From contig NC_089979.1 in the NCBI RefSeq assembly GCF_036417845.1, positions 1,603,424 to 1,667,423 on the forward strand: a DNA stretch of 64,000 nt, written 5' to 3'. The position numbers and the translations under genes were made by a program. The notes below the pieces were generated by a model. The model saw only the letters and a program-made list of their open reading frames with translations. It was not told the origin of the DNA and made no database searches. Source of the stretch: Apteryx mantelli. Taxonomy: Eukaryota; Chordata; Aves; Apterygiformes; Apterygidae. Within the stretch, counting starts at the first letter, position 1; each line of letters starts with the position of its first letter. This document shows, piece by piece, positions 53,216 through 64,000 of this stretch.

Positions 53216-56200
53216 TAAACTTATTTTGCTGGTGACCCACCTGAGTTGAAACTCTAGCAACCTTCTCCTGCTTTCAGAGAGTGATCTCCTGACCTGTGTG
53301 TTAAACTAGTTTTCATGGAGCGGCTTTTGGATTATGACGGTGCAGGGGAGACACGTGGTGGGAGAGGAGTGCTTGTGGCCGCAGGGTTGTGGGTTGGCGC
53401 GATGGCCACGTGAAAGAAGCCAAATAAACGGCGAACCGCAGCAATGACTTATGCGTCCGTGGCCCAAGTGAGCAGCAGATCCTTTGCATCCATTACGCGC
53501 ACTGCTAAGAGGCTGGTTTGAGTCCTTCCACCCCCCTTCCCTAGTCCCAAATATTCCTTTCTTGCTTACATCTTTGCTTTTCTCATGCTCCGGATTGAGA
53601 TAAGATGACAGTTCCTGTCACCAGCTTCCTCTTTGTCCTCTGTTGCCACCATCGGCATTGAAACTGGATTCTGTAAACACGCTCAATAGAAAGAAATCCT
53701 ACTTGTACTTGCATTTTTTTTTTTTTTCCCCAGAGAGGATTTGCAAGATCATCAGGCTTTGTAAGACCCGCCATTATCCACAGAAGTGTCTCTACAGCTA
53801 CCTAATTTCAGCTAGAGTGGTGGTTACCTTCCAAAAATTCCCCAAATCCTTAATTATTTCCCGGCTTTGCCCGGTAACATGGGCCGCCGGATGGACAAGG
53901 GGCGCTCGCTCGGAAAGGACTGGTGACAGGGAGTGGAAGGGGTTGGTTTTCATTGCTTGTGCCCAGCCGAGTGCGGCAAGTAAACGGGGCGTAAAGGGTG
54001 AGGAGCAAGTTATGGGTGGCATTTGAATGCTCAGCTGCTGTTAATTTTATTGAGGCTGGGTGTCTGCGTCCCTCTGCCAGCTTTGCAAATCCGAGCCTTG
54101 GATCTTATACCTCCTTTTATTTATTGATTTATTTATTTTTTTTTTAAAATGTGAAGGGCAACCGGTAAATATTTCCAACGGGAAGATTCCTGTTTGGGTG
54201 CTGTTTTTCACCAATATTTCTTGCGTAATTTTTCTTTTTTCTATCAGTGAATTGCACAAAGCGTTGCCCCTGTCCGTGAGGTAAGACCTCTGATCCCACC
54301 TCGTCTGAATGAAGCTGGTGTGACGTCTCTGTTACGTCGTATTCGGAGGAGTCGGAGGTTACGATCCTTGCCCTCGAAGGAAGCCCTTGTCGTGCGTAAT
54401 GCCGCGCAGGACCCCTTGGAGTTCGTCATGTCTTTTATTCTCTGCTCCATCATTAGCCTTGTCTTTCCGAGCAGGTCCTTCCTCGCTGCAGGAGCTTATC
54501 TGAGCCGTTCACAGCTTTGCCGCTCGAGACCGCCGGGGATAATGTTGTTACCGGCCACGCTGTCATACGTAGATTGACCTTGCCCGTAAATCATCTCGTT
54601 GTCAGATGTCTCCTCCTTTCCCTGGCTTGTCCTTGGGAGCAGGGGTGGAGCGTGGCTGGCCGAGTGGCTGCTCGGCCCTCTGCAGTAGTTGGGAAAAGTT
54701 CACATACTTGGCTTTCTCCCAGCGCCGGTTACGTCAGCGTTCGTAAGTAACAGTTTTGGGTTTCTGGCTTTAGGTGGCATTTACAGGTGACTTGTCCCGA
54801 GCTGCAAGAGGAGCTGGAGGCCGCCAGCGGTGGGGATTCTGTTTTCAGGGGCCTCTTTTAAAAATAACGGGCTGCTTCGCTGGAGGGAAGTCAGTGTTTC
54901 TAAACGAGGAGGTGTCTCCACGCGAACCGCCTTCTCCCCGGAGCTCGCTAGGGAGCTCCTTCAGCGTTTGGATTTGGGGGGCGGGGGGTCAGGTAAACCG
55001 GTGGCTGCAAGAGGGGGGAACATCCACACCGATATCGGAGGTGGGATCCCAAAGCAATAGTGTGCTCTCAAACACGGGTGCGTGCAAGGCACTGCGCTTG
55101 CGCAAGAGCAAGACCTGTGCGCTAGACCTTTGCTCTGCTAAGCCGGAGTAAATCGGAGTAGGTTTGGGCTCGGCACTTCGGGAAGGATGTGGACTGGCTG
55201 ATGAGGGTCTGGGGAGCAGCAAGTGCTGGCGTGTGGAACAGGATTGCTCTTTAAGGAGAGCCGCTTTCGATTATTCCTAGTTGCTGCGTCTGTTCTTCCT
55301 CCCTTTCGCTGTCGAATCCAAACTGCACGCTCGATTTAATGTCGAAAATCATCTTTCGGTACCTTGTCTCCCTTATTTCAGAGACTCTGCCGTACCTGCG
55401 TTCGGTGCCGGCTACCATCCGATTGTGAAATTCCGTTAGCAGCCGGCAGGTCTTTGGAGAATAATATATTTATACGCCACTGGGAAAAATATTTGGCTTT
55501 GGAGGCGTATGACATCCTCTCATCGGACTTGAAAATATCAAGGGTCGTAGCCAGGGGAAGGCTTTTCTAAGATTTCAAGCCTTTCAGGGCCTGCACGGTG
55601 CAGGGCAAAAATAGAACCGCGTCTTTACCCGAACGAAAACAAATGGAAACAGAGCAGTAGGTCTTACTGCGATGGTATGTGCTTCTTGTTCGTCCTCCCG
55701 GGGCTCGCCTCGGGCCGCTTCTTGGCTAACGGCTGCAACTTGTCGCTCCGAATAGCGTCTCCTCGGATCAGAATTGCCCGGTGCGATTTTGGGCTTTCTA
55801 GCTGAATGCTGGATGTCTCTCCTTGCTATTATTTTTATTTATATTTCAAATTTTATTGAAATTTTTTTTGAACGACCTTCCCTCTGCAGGCGCAAGAAGC
55901 GGGTCTGGGCGTGAAGAAGAGCCTTGCTGGTCGCTATTCGCGTCTTAAAGGCCGGGCATCCTGCACGGAAGCAAAAGTAATAGTGTGTGGCCTTGGTTAC
56001 CAGGTACCTAGCCAGTTTAAAAAAAAACAAAAAAAAAGAGCAGTTCTCTAAAAACCTTGCAGGTGAAAATTATTCAGGCAGATCAGCTGATCCGGTACGT
56101 TTAATGAGTGCTTCCCAGGAAACTGGCTGTTCATCGGTGATTGAAATTTAAACCACCGTACAGCTTTGCCTGCTACTCGGAGTTGGGCTGAATTTCAGTG

Positions 56201-58225
56201 CTGCTGCCTGTCTTTTTTTTTTTGGGGGTGTTTAAAGTAAAAATAATAAGACTAAAAGCTGGCATTTAAGACACTTAAAAGATGTATCGAATCTGTAGCC
56301 TGAAGTTTGAAATTGTGTCTTTTTTTTGTTTTTTTTCCTTTTGTTTTTTTCCTTTCGCTACTTGCTTTCACCTAATACAGAAAAGCTGCCTGAAAGTGTC
56401 CCAGGCGCGGTCACAGATGAAGTTACTGCCGTTTCCCTGGTTATGAGCTGATGCCTGTGTTGCTGGTGGGATCATCCTCCACGGCCCTGTCAAAATTCCC
56501 CAAACCCCATGCCAGCGAACGCTTGGCTCCCTGTAAAATCCGGGGAGGTTTCCCTGTGGGCAGTTTCTCTGTTCCGCTTTCTGCTTCCCGTTCTCCAAAT
56601 CCCAATATACAAGTGTTTTTTTTTTTTTTTTTTTTTTTTCCTTTTGCAAACGCTTCCCATTTGATTTTTTTTTTTTTTCCTAGTGAAAACTCAGGAGCTC
56701 TGTGCAGCGATTCCTCTGTATCGCTGCCGAGTTGAATTACAGGCTCTTCGTTCAAGGGCCTGCCTGTTCGCTTGCGTTGGGCTTTGTGCTCTACGAAACG
56801 ATATAAATGAGTAATACCCCCCAGAATATGTAACAGATGCGCGAGTGCACCTGGGGTAAGTGCTTTGTGGACTTGACAACATCTCCTGAGTCCTACAAAA
56901 CCGTGCTGGTACAGCAGTTTTCGCGGTTTCAGGTTTCTGCTTCAGTCTGAGGGAGAGGAAGCACATTTACTTCAGTTGTCTCCGGGAATTTTGCTACTGC
57001 CCCTGGGGAAATTTGCGTTTGAGGAGCTTTTCGCCCTCTCGGATGCCTTTGTATAATCCGCGTGCGTGTGGTTTTCGGCACCCTTTGCTTTCGGGCTCTA
57101 CTTGGGGTTGTTTTGGGTAGTATCAAGGAAGGACAACGCGTGGGCGTATCAACCCGGCCAGATCTGTTCTCCAAATTGATCCTACGTGTTCTTAGCCCTT
57201 AAGCCTGCCCTCGGGGGCCTCTCTGGAGGAAAAGGGCATGAGCATACTTGGAGCCTTAGCGCGGGCCTGCGCCGGTAATGACGGCGCGGAGCATGCCGTT
57301 GCTCGCTCCGTCAGCGATGTCCTGGGGCAGCTTGGCCTTCAGTTGGGCGGTGAGAGCTGGCAAGCTCGTGTCTGCTCTTCAGCCTGCAGGGTAGATGTGG
57401 CCTGCGACTCTGGTTTTCTTTGAAGATCCTCCTGGAAATGAGATGTCTTGTGAGGCCTCCTCAGTAAAACAAACAAGCCAGTCTGTCTTTGCCCCTTGTT
57501 TCTAGCCTGGGCCAGCTTGTGTAAGAAGCAAAGAGCTCTTCCGAAAGTTCAGTAGTTACCAAGTGTCCTAAAAGGTGAAATGGTGCTGTGTAACTAACAG
57601 AGCTTCTGGTTGCAGGAGAGCAGGACCTATGTTTTATGGAGACGTAAGGGAAGATCCAGCTAGGGAACCATGTTGAGAAGGTGCAACGCAGAGCCAGTGG
57701 TCGGACAGTAGCCTGCAGACCCCTGGGGCAGCTGCTTGCTGCTGGCCATCTCACCACCATGGCTGGAGGGGTCGTGCGGCTTTGGGCTTTGCAAAATGTT
57801 CTTCATAGTTTCTCGTTATCTTCAGCTCTGGGTGTAATGGGGGGAGAATAACACGCCAGAGTCAAAGGGCCCTATGTTCAGAATAGCCTCAAATGGTGCT
57901 TTTTGAGGAAGAGAATCAACTCTCTTCTTCAGAAAGCTTCTTCAAAAGAGGAGACCAACCTCTCACCCGAAAGATGTTTTTCTTGGCTGGGTCTGCTCGT
58001 AGATTGGTGAGCTTAATCTGGTGTCAATGCCGTTGAGATGGTTTCCTCGCAAGGCAGCGGCTCGCTTGGTTATTAGGAAAGAAAAGGCGCTTTGCGCGGA
58101 AGCGTGTTATCGGTGAGAAGAATCAAAAGGGGATTTGACAGGGTGAAACAAGTTCATCAGAGCTATCGCTGTGTATATATGTGTGCCTGTGCGCGTGTGG
58201 GTTTTTTTTTGAAATAAGATTTACT
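53216..58225. other. ZC3H3 intron 3, middle part
   Basis: No exon or mobile element recognised. Contains a T24 run at 56616-56639 and several CpG-bearing but not GC-rich segments (for example 54290-54560). Confidence 0.45.
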
Positions 58226-58790
58226 CTACTATCTCAACATTAACTGGGGCATTTTACGGTGCTCCCCTTCTGTGAGCTTCCGCGATCCATCATTTCTTTG
58301 CTAGCGTGCAGTAGTGGCTGTTAGATTTTACTACGCCAAACACTGTAAAAGGGCATTAGAGCAGTTAAATCTAGAGTCTTGCTTTCATAAGGAAAAAGAA
58401 AATGCTGAATTAGGCAATGGAAAAGGCAACCACAGCGATACTTTAATCTTGCATAAATTATCAAAAGAGTCAGAGGCTAGCAATTTTATGTATTGTTATG
58501 GCTCTGCTAATTAATTATTCCAGAATAATTGATGTTTTTAACAAAAAAAAAAAAGTTTGGTTCTTTTCTGTCTTAATGGTCTACAGTATTTACTTTCAAT
58601 ATGGCAGCTGTATATATATATATATATTTTCTTTTTCTGTCATGGCAACGTTTCAATTTTACCCTCATAACTGTGGGGTTAATGCACTAGTCTTTCTAAA
58701 TATGGGCAGTCTAAATGATAGCCAAACGGGGAAATACAACTCCACAAATTGTCGGTGGGTCTAAGTCCCGACGTTGGCTTTGGAGCTAGA
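58226..58790. promoter_or_regulatory. Second conserved-element-like block in ZC3H3 intron 3
   Basis: AT-rich unique sequence with TTAATTAATTATTCC, AATAATTGATG and GCATAAATTATC motifs and almost no CpG, interrupted by a (TA)8 run at 58611-58627. It has no coding support. An enhancer role is inferred from composition only. Confidence 0.4.
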
Positions 58791-58959
58791 CGTTCCTGAA
58801 GTCCAGGGAAAGCTGATTCTTCACCGTGAATATTTGACGGATGAGATGCTCTCAGGAAGCAGAGGAATCGTCTAAGAGGTTGTAAAACGGTCTGTAAGTC
58901 GAGATGAAGCGGTCAACACACGGGGGAGATGTGTGCAAACGGAACCAGTAAGTTGATAT

Positions 58960-59465
58960 TTTTAAAACAGACGGTGAAATTCTGGCCCTGTTGAAATCGT
59001 TTTGCTCTTTTATTGTCTGAGCTTAAAGTTTGCACTCGAGTTTCACAGCATACACGTTTTAAACCCTGGCCTTTGTTCTGGCTCATATACTGCGGCTAGA
59101 GTAACAAGGTGTCGCAGGCTAGACTGTAGTACCCACAGGGAAAAGAGCAGGGGAATTTGGTGAACTGTCTGCTGTAATATTCTGTTAATCTGACAGATTG
59201 ACTACTCTTATTCAAATTTTGAGTTAGGGATCAAACTAAAGACCAATTCCACTCCTGGAAAATTGAATTATAAATCTTTCAGATACGGAACAGCAGGACT
59301 TGTTGTCATGTAAATAATTTCTAGGCAGTCAGATTGTTTTCTTAATGTCATGCTTTGTAAAGGGTAAGTAGAAAATCACAGGACAAGAAGAGGGCTCTGC
59401 CAGCTTGTAAAATGTTTTGCCCTTTTAGCATGCTTTCTTAATGCACTTAAAATAAAAACTCAGTG
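58960..59465. promoter_or_regulatory. Third conserved-element-like block in ZC3H3 intron 3
   Basis: Unique AT-rich segment with GAAAATTGAATTATAAATC, CATGTAAATAATTTC and similar cores, CpG-poor and repeat-free. The call is based only on contrast with neighbouring sequence. Confidence 0.33.
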
Positions 59466-60089
59466 CTTTGGCATGGGATGCTTTGCTCGAGAGTGGCCAC
59501 GTTGCGGAAGAGAGGTGCTGACTGTCTCAGAGCATTTCCCTGCCTGGTCGTCCGTATCAGAAAGAGGAGGGGGACACCTGAGAGACGGAAAAAAAGAAAC
59601 GCAAATTAGGGAGGATGATCAGGGCCGTTATAGTTGAGATGTAATTAAATATCAGTATTTAAATCATGTTTGATGTTTGGCTAGTAACAGTTAAGTTGGG
59701 ATGCCTGCTCTGGGGAGGTGTATTGAAAAGAGTAAGTGCTTTGTGGTGCATTGCAATGTAGGGAGCAGTGGAGCAGCCCGTGCCTCATCCTGGTGCTACG
59801 TTCCACGCTTGGAAGGTCGCCATCATCTTCCTGCATAATTTTGAATATTCTCTTTTGTAGAAAGGTATTAACTTCTTCAGGGTGGTGGAACTGCACGGGC
59901 TTGTACATTGACGTGTTCCTCTGTCTCTCCTAAGAGATGGGATTGGTGTTTGCAAAGGATTTCAAATCTCAAAAAACTTGATACTCTGAAACTGAGCTTA
60001 GGAAACCTATAAACATCGAAGTCCTGGTGTCCTCCAGAGGCTTAGTATAGTGTGCACCTGACACAACGTTCTGGGAAGCAACTGTTTGG

Positions 60090-60565
60090 GTAGCAGCTTT
60101 GCTAAAAAGGACCTGAGGTTGTGTTGGATGCCAAGCTGAAAGAGCCCAAAGTGTTCTCTTCTTACAAATAAAGCAAACCTGGCACTGGGTGGCATTAAGA
60201 GGAATATGGCCAGCAGATTCAGAGAAGCTATTATCCCTCTGCTTTCCACTGGTGAGGCCACACTGGTATACTGCATCCAGTTTTGGGCATCCCAGCTCAA
60301 GAAGGATGTGAGGAAACTGAAGCTGGTCCAGTTGCAGGTCATGTTAGGGTGATCGGGGGCCCTGAACATATGACCCGCCACAAGAGGATGAGGGAGGTGG
60401 GCCTGCCTAGAGAGGCTGTGGGGTCTCTGTCCTTGGAGGTTTTTCAGATTTGGCTACATGAAGCTGCAGCTGACCTGATTTGGTGTTGATGATGCTCCTG
60501 CTTTGAGCAGAAGGTCGAGTTAGAGACCTCCAGAGGTCCCATCAGTGTTTCTGTGATTTTAAGAC
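60090..60565 (+). mobile_element. CR1 LINE fragment (sense): ORF2 end plus 3' UTR
   Basis: Follows the CR1 consensus order. ggcattaagaggaatatggc and cactggtgaggccacactgg lead to tactgcatccagttttgggc. Later come agagaggctgtggggtctct and ccttggaggtttttcagatt, ending acctccagaggtcccatcag and ctgtgatttt. It has internal deletions. Confidence 0.88.
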
Positions 60566-61639
60566 AGACAACTTATTTTTTTCTGCTTTTCTGCTAAAGT
60601 TTTCACTTTAAGCACCAAAATCCCTATGCAACTTAGTAGATTTTTTGTGGTGGTTGTGACTGATGCCAAACCCAGCTGATAAAACAGCGGGAACAACCAA
60701 TTTCTGTCTAGGTGGGAAGAGGTTTCACCAAAACAGCTGGTGCAGAAGTGCCACCATGCTCCTTTCCTAACCGGGCCTGAAAGGCCTTTAGAAAGTACAA
60801 AAGTGCCAGAGATACTTTGCCAAAACTCTTGATTAATCTTTCCTGGTGAGACTGAAAGTAATAATGAGATTTTCGGCATTAGGAGGTGATGCTGGAGCGT
60901 AGTTATAAAAGAGGAATTGCCCTCGCGAGTGATGATGGTACCATGTTTCCAGATGGGGAGGGAAGGACCCAAGCAGAAGCAAACCCAACTACTTTATTTT
61001 ACTGCTTGAGCGGACCTTTAATCTAGCTGGTGGGCCTAAGTTAACCCAGTGCTCCCAAACCGCAGCAAACGGGGGGTCTTTTTTTTATGGACTCGAATTA
61101 ATCTTATATTCCCCAAACCGAGCGTTCTGCTTAGCGCAATTGCCTCGCGATAGCCCCGCTGCGGTTAGGGCTTGCTTTATTTTGTGTGTGCTGCTGTTTC
61201 GTGCCATTATTCATGCAGCGCCGAGGCTGTAAATCCCGCTTTATGGTCGGGAGAAAGTGCCAACCAATTAATATAACTGGGGTCCTGAAGAGCTGGTGAT
61301 GGAAAGAATCTGGGGAAAAAGACCGATGCGGAGGAAATGCCGGCTGACCGGCTGGGTTGGCTTGTGAGCAGATAGGGTTTTCCGTGACACGCTTGGAGTT
61401 TAGGTACGATCTTTAGATTTATTAAAGGCGGTATCCGTGCCTTGTTATAAGCTGTGCATCTCCAAGCGTTGACCTGGTGGATCACCTTACAAACCATCTG
61501 CGAGCCTCACCCACGTCTAGGTTGCACGGCTCGGTGCAAACTTGTCTCCACTTTGATTTATGAAAAGTACGCAGCTGCCTGGAGGATGCTTGCCCAAACG
61601 GTCGCCGCTGCGTTAGGGGTGAACGCTCTTAAACGCTGC

Positions 61640-61860
61640 TCTGGATAAACGGGTGCCGGCGCCTGCGATTCCCACCGGCCCCTTTGCCGCCTGGATGACG
61701 CGCGTCGCGTCTACGCCCGGAGCCGTTCCTGCCCCGGCCGCCTTCGTTCGGAGCCCGAGCATCCCTGCGGCCGAGGGACCGCGCTTAATGTCCCCGCGCG
61801 GAGACGTTTTTGAGTGAAACCCTCTGATCCCCCCCTCCCCGAACGCTGCGGCGGCAACAT
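61640..61860. promoter_or_regulatory. Small intronic CpG island
   Basis: About 220 bp with dense CpG (for example gatgacgcgcgtcgcgtcta and ccgcgcggagacg) within otherwise AT-rich intron. It could be an intragenic promoter or an unmethylated enhancer. No associated exon was recognised. Confidence 0.4.
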
Positions 61861-62168
61861 AAACAAGCAAAGCCCAGTAATAAAACGTAATGAAGGATAT
61901 CAGCGTGAAATCAAGATGTTAAACCTCCGCTGGCGACGGGCGGTAAATCTGCAGCCTGGCGTGTTCCCCTGCTTTTTAATATATATTAAAGCAGGCAGCT
62001 TGTTTTATGTCCTCCCGTCTCAGGGGCTCGTGAGCAGAGCAGCTATTTCGGCGCTGGGCAAACCGGCCCTTTGCCGTTCCCTTTGCGCCGTGCAACTTTG
62101 GTCTCCCGCTTTGATGGTTTTCAGTCTAGGGACTCCTCTGGCTTTCGGAAGAGTTGCTCTTCAGTGCC

Positions 62169-62190
62169 TATATATATATATATATATATA
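62169..62190. repeat. (TA)11 microsatellite
   Basis: Perfect 22-bp TA dinucleotide run in ZC3H3 intron 3. Confidence 0.95.
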
Positions 62191-64000
62191 TTTTAAAGGC
62201 TCCTGTGCATGGGAGCTTTCCTGGTTGCAGCATGTGAGCGAAGCCGCGAGTTTCTTTTCAGAGCATTAATCTGCTTTAGTTTATGGGATCTCCTGCTCAC
62301 CCCATCTCCGTCTCCAGGCCCGGGCTGAGCAGCAGGCTGCAGTTTGGAAATTTAGGCATATGCAGCTTGATAATTTTTTTTAATTTTTAAATTTTTTTTA
62401 TCTTTCTCAGCGTAGCTCCGGTGGCTTTTCCTTTTCTTAAGTGGCTCTGCGTGGTCCCAGCTTTTTCAGGCTCTCAGGTCGTACGCGCTAGGAGAGATCG
62501 GTTCGAAGGGGCTTTTCTCCAATACGTGCGGTGTTTTCACGATTCCCGGATTTTTACCTTTCGACTGAAAGAATGTTTTTCTCCTTATTACAGTTCCTGC
62601 AGTGGATAGCCAGGCTGGCGTCGCTTGCGGTGCCTGCGTCCCCGGCTGCCTAATGCTTTGCTTTCTCGCGCTTTTAAATACTCACGGGAGCAGAGCGGCT
62701 GGGTTACTTAACGGAGCGGCGTGGTCTTTCGAGTCCAAAAAAGGGCCTTGTTGTCCATAGCTTTTAAGAAACTTTTTGCTAACCCAGCTGATAGCCTCTC
62801 AGCTTTACATATTCTCCCTCTTTTAAAGTTGGAATGAACTCTGGAGCAAGAACGGTTGCTGATTACGGGGGGGGGAAAACACGCGCTCGACACGCTGCGT
62901 TGGAAAAAGGAGAGGGAACGGCCATTCACATGCCGCGCAAGGAGGTTATCCGCTCCCGGGAACCTCGCTCGCCCTCCTGAGGGATTTGTGCTGCGTTGCT
63001 TCACGTGTAAATCTTGGATGGGAGAGTGGGGCTCCCGCTTTGAGGGTAAAATGCTCCGTATTTTCCCCCCGCATCCCTGGAGAAAGTTGCCTGCAGTTTA
63101 AAGGAGTCGAACGCTGCCCTTTCTTTTCCCGCATTAGGGATAACACGAATTCCTTTCTCCAACCTGTTTTATTGACTCCGTTCTATGCTCAGCCTTACCT
63201 TATTGTACCAACGAAGGATTTAGCTGTCCCGGAAGATCTCAGACGAGCGGCAGTAGCACCGTTATGGCACAGAATAAGCAGAAAGATTGGGCTGGACCAT
63301 GGGACATTGGCTAGTCTCTCCGCTCTCTCTCCACGCCGCCCATCCATGTCACCCCTTCCAAGTGGGTCCGTAACCCTGTTTTTAGGATGTCTAGTGATGG
63401 CAGGGGGATGCTTTTGGGAACGGCTTGCCTCTGTTTACCCGTGGTTAGGGTGCAAGGACCGATGGTCCACCTGCTGCTTCCATCCTAAGCCAGCTTCCCA
63501 AAAGTTGGCGGGATGATGGGGAGGGGTAAAGTTAGAGGGATTAGCAGGGATTAACGCTAACGGGCATTTGGCGGCTCGCTCTCCAGATTACCTGTTCTAA
63601 CCCGCTTGGCGTCGATCCGAGTCTGGCTCTTCCCGCGAGCGTGCCGGGGTCCCGTCTCCCGTTCTTAAAAATGTGCCGCCGCTGGTCCTTCTCCTGCGGC
63701 GCGGCCGAGACCCGTTCCTCTCGGTGACTGAGGGACCGGATCAGTTTTATTCTTTGAAGTCATCAAATACTGCTTCTCCAAAAGCCTCAAGGTGCGCCAC
63801 AGCAAAGAGCTAATGAGCCTAAAAACACTTAGAAAGAAGGATGCCGGAGGAAGAACCATCTCTTATGTTCAGACAGGACTTTCACACGGAGGAGCAGAAT
63901 TCACTCATGGTTCTGTAACTTCGGCTGAGTCGTTTAATCTTGGTGCTTTAATTTTTCCCTCTTTGGAAAGCGGCATTAATCATAGCTTCGTAGCAGAGTC
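62191..64000. other. ZC3H3 intron 3, end of window
   Basis: No exon, mobile element or RNA gene recognised. The next ZC3H3 exon, expected to encode a KTRYRIVKK-like block, was not found. Confidence 0.45.

Noticed and set aside
1-64000. MAFA, tRNA, rRNA, CRISPR arrays, integrated virus
   Set aside because: Looked for MAFA because of the expected synteny, and for RNA genes, arrays and viral genes. None is recognisable in the window.

Overview
The window looks like vertebrate nuclear DNA, most likely from a bird. Five or six CR1 LINE remnants are visible, several carrying the typical avian 3'-end phrase ggttggaagggacctc. Exons are short and GC-rich with GT-AG introns, there are two CpG-island promoters, and GC-rich minisatellites are abundant. 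A crocodilian or turtle cannot be excluded, because they also carry CR1. No rRNA, tRNA, CRISPR or viral gene was recognised.

Two genes lie head to head. (1) On the minus strand, about 2.4-26.9 kb holds a complete phospholipase C-gamma gene. I could assemble 32 coding exons by splice sites and phase. Their summed length is 3873 nt, that is 1290 codons plus stop, essentially the length of human PLCG1. The encoded order is PH, EF hands, PLC X box, split-PH N half, nSH2, cSH2, SH3, split-PH C half, Y box, C2 and a coiled-coil-like tail. The catalytic and SH2 residues checked and the regulatory tyrosines are all present. (2) On the plus strand from 38.9 kb is the 5' part of ZC3H3 (SMICL), a CCCH zinc-finger protein involved in mRNA 3'-end formation and export. 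Three coding exons are in the window (39028-39073, 41640-43059, 44709-44905). The zinc-finger exons must lie beyond 64 kb.

Region by region: 1-2417 is the 3' UTR and downstream flank of the PLC gene. 2.4-26.9 kb is the PLC gene, whose introns hold an 11-bp minisatellite (about 1.4 kb), an 83-bp tandem repeat, a 420-bp polypurine tract and two degenerate minisatellites. 26.5-28.0 kb is its CpG-island promoter. 28-38.8 kb is a 10-kb intergenic stretch with CR1 and older LINE remnants and no gene I can support. 38.8-39.1 kb is the ZC3H3 promoter, with an RFX X-box, two TCACGTGA palindromes and a CRE. 39.1-41.6 kb is ZC3H3 intron 1 with a 44-bp G-rich repeat. 43.1-44.7 kb is intron 2. 44.9-64.0 kb is intron 3 or beyond, with AT-rich conserved-element-like blocks (51.5-52.2, 58.2-58.8 and 59.0-59.5 kb) set among CpG-rich segments.

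The main point of interest is the identity of the PLC gene. Human PLCG1 lies near MAFB (20q12) and PLCG2 near MAF (16q23), while ZC3H3 is the neighbour of MAFA (8q24.3). A PLC-gamma gene beside ZC3H3 is therefore where a third gamma ohnolog would be expected, one with no human counterpart. The protein combines a PLCG1-like body and tyrosine linker with a PLCG2-like C-terminal tail, which fits a separate paralog better than ordinary PLCG1. The synteny statement is recalled knowledge and the paralog assignment is inference.
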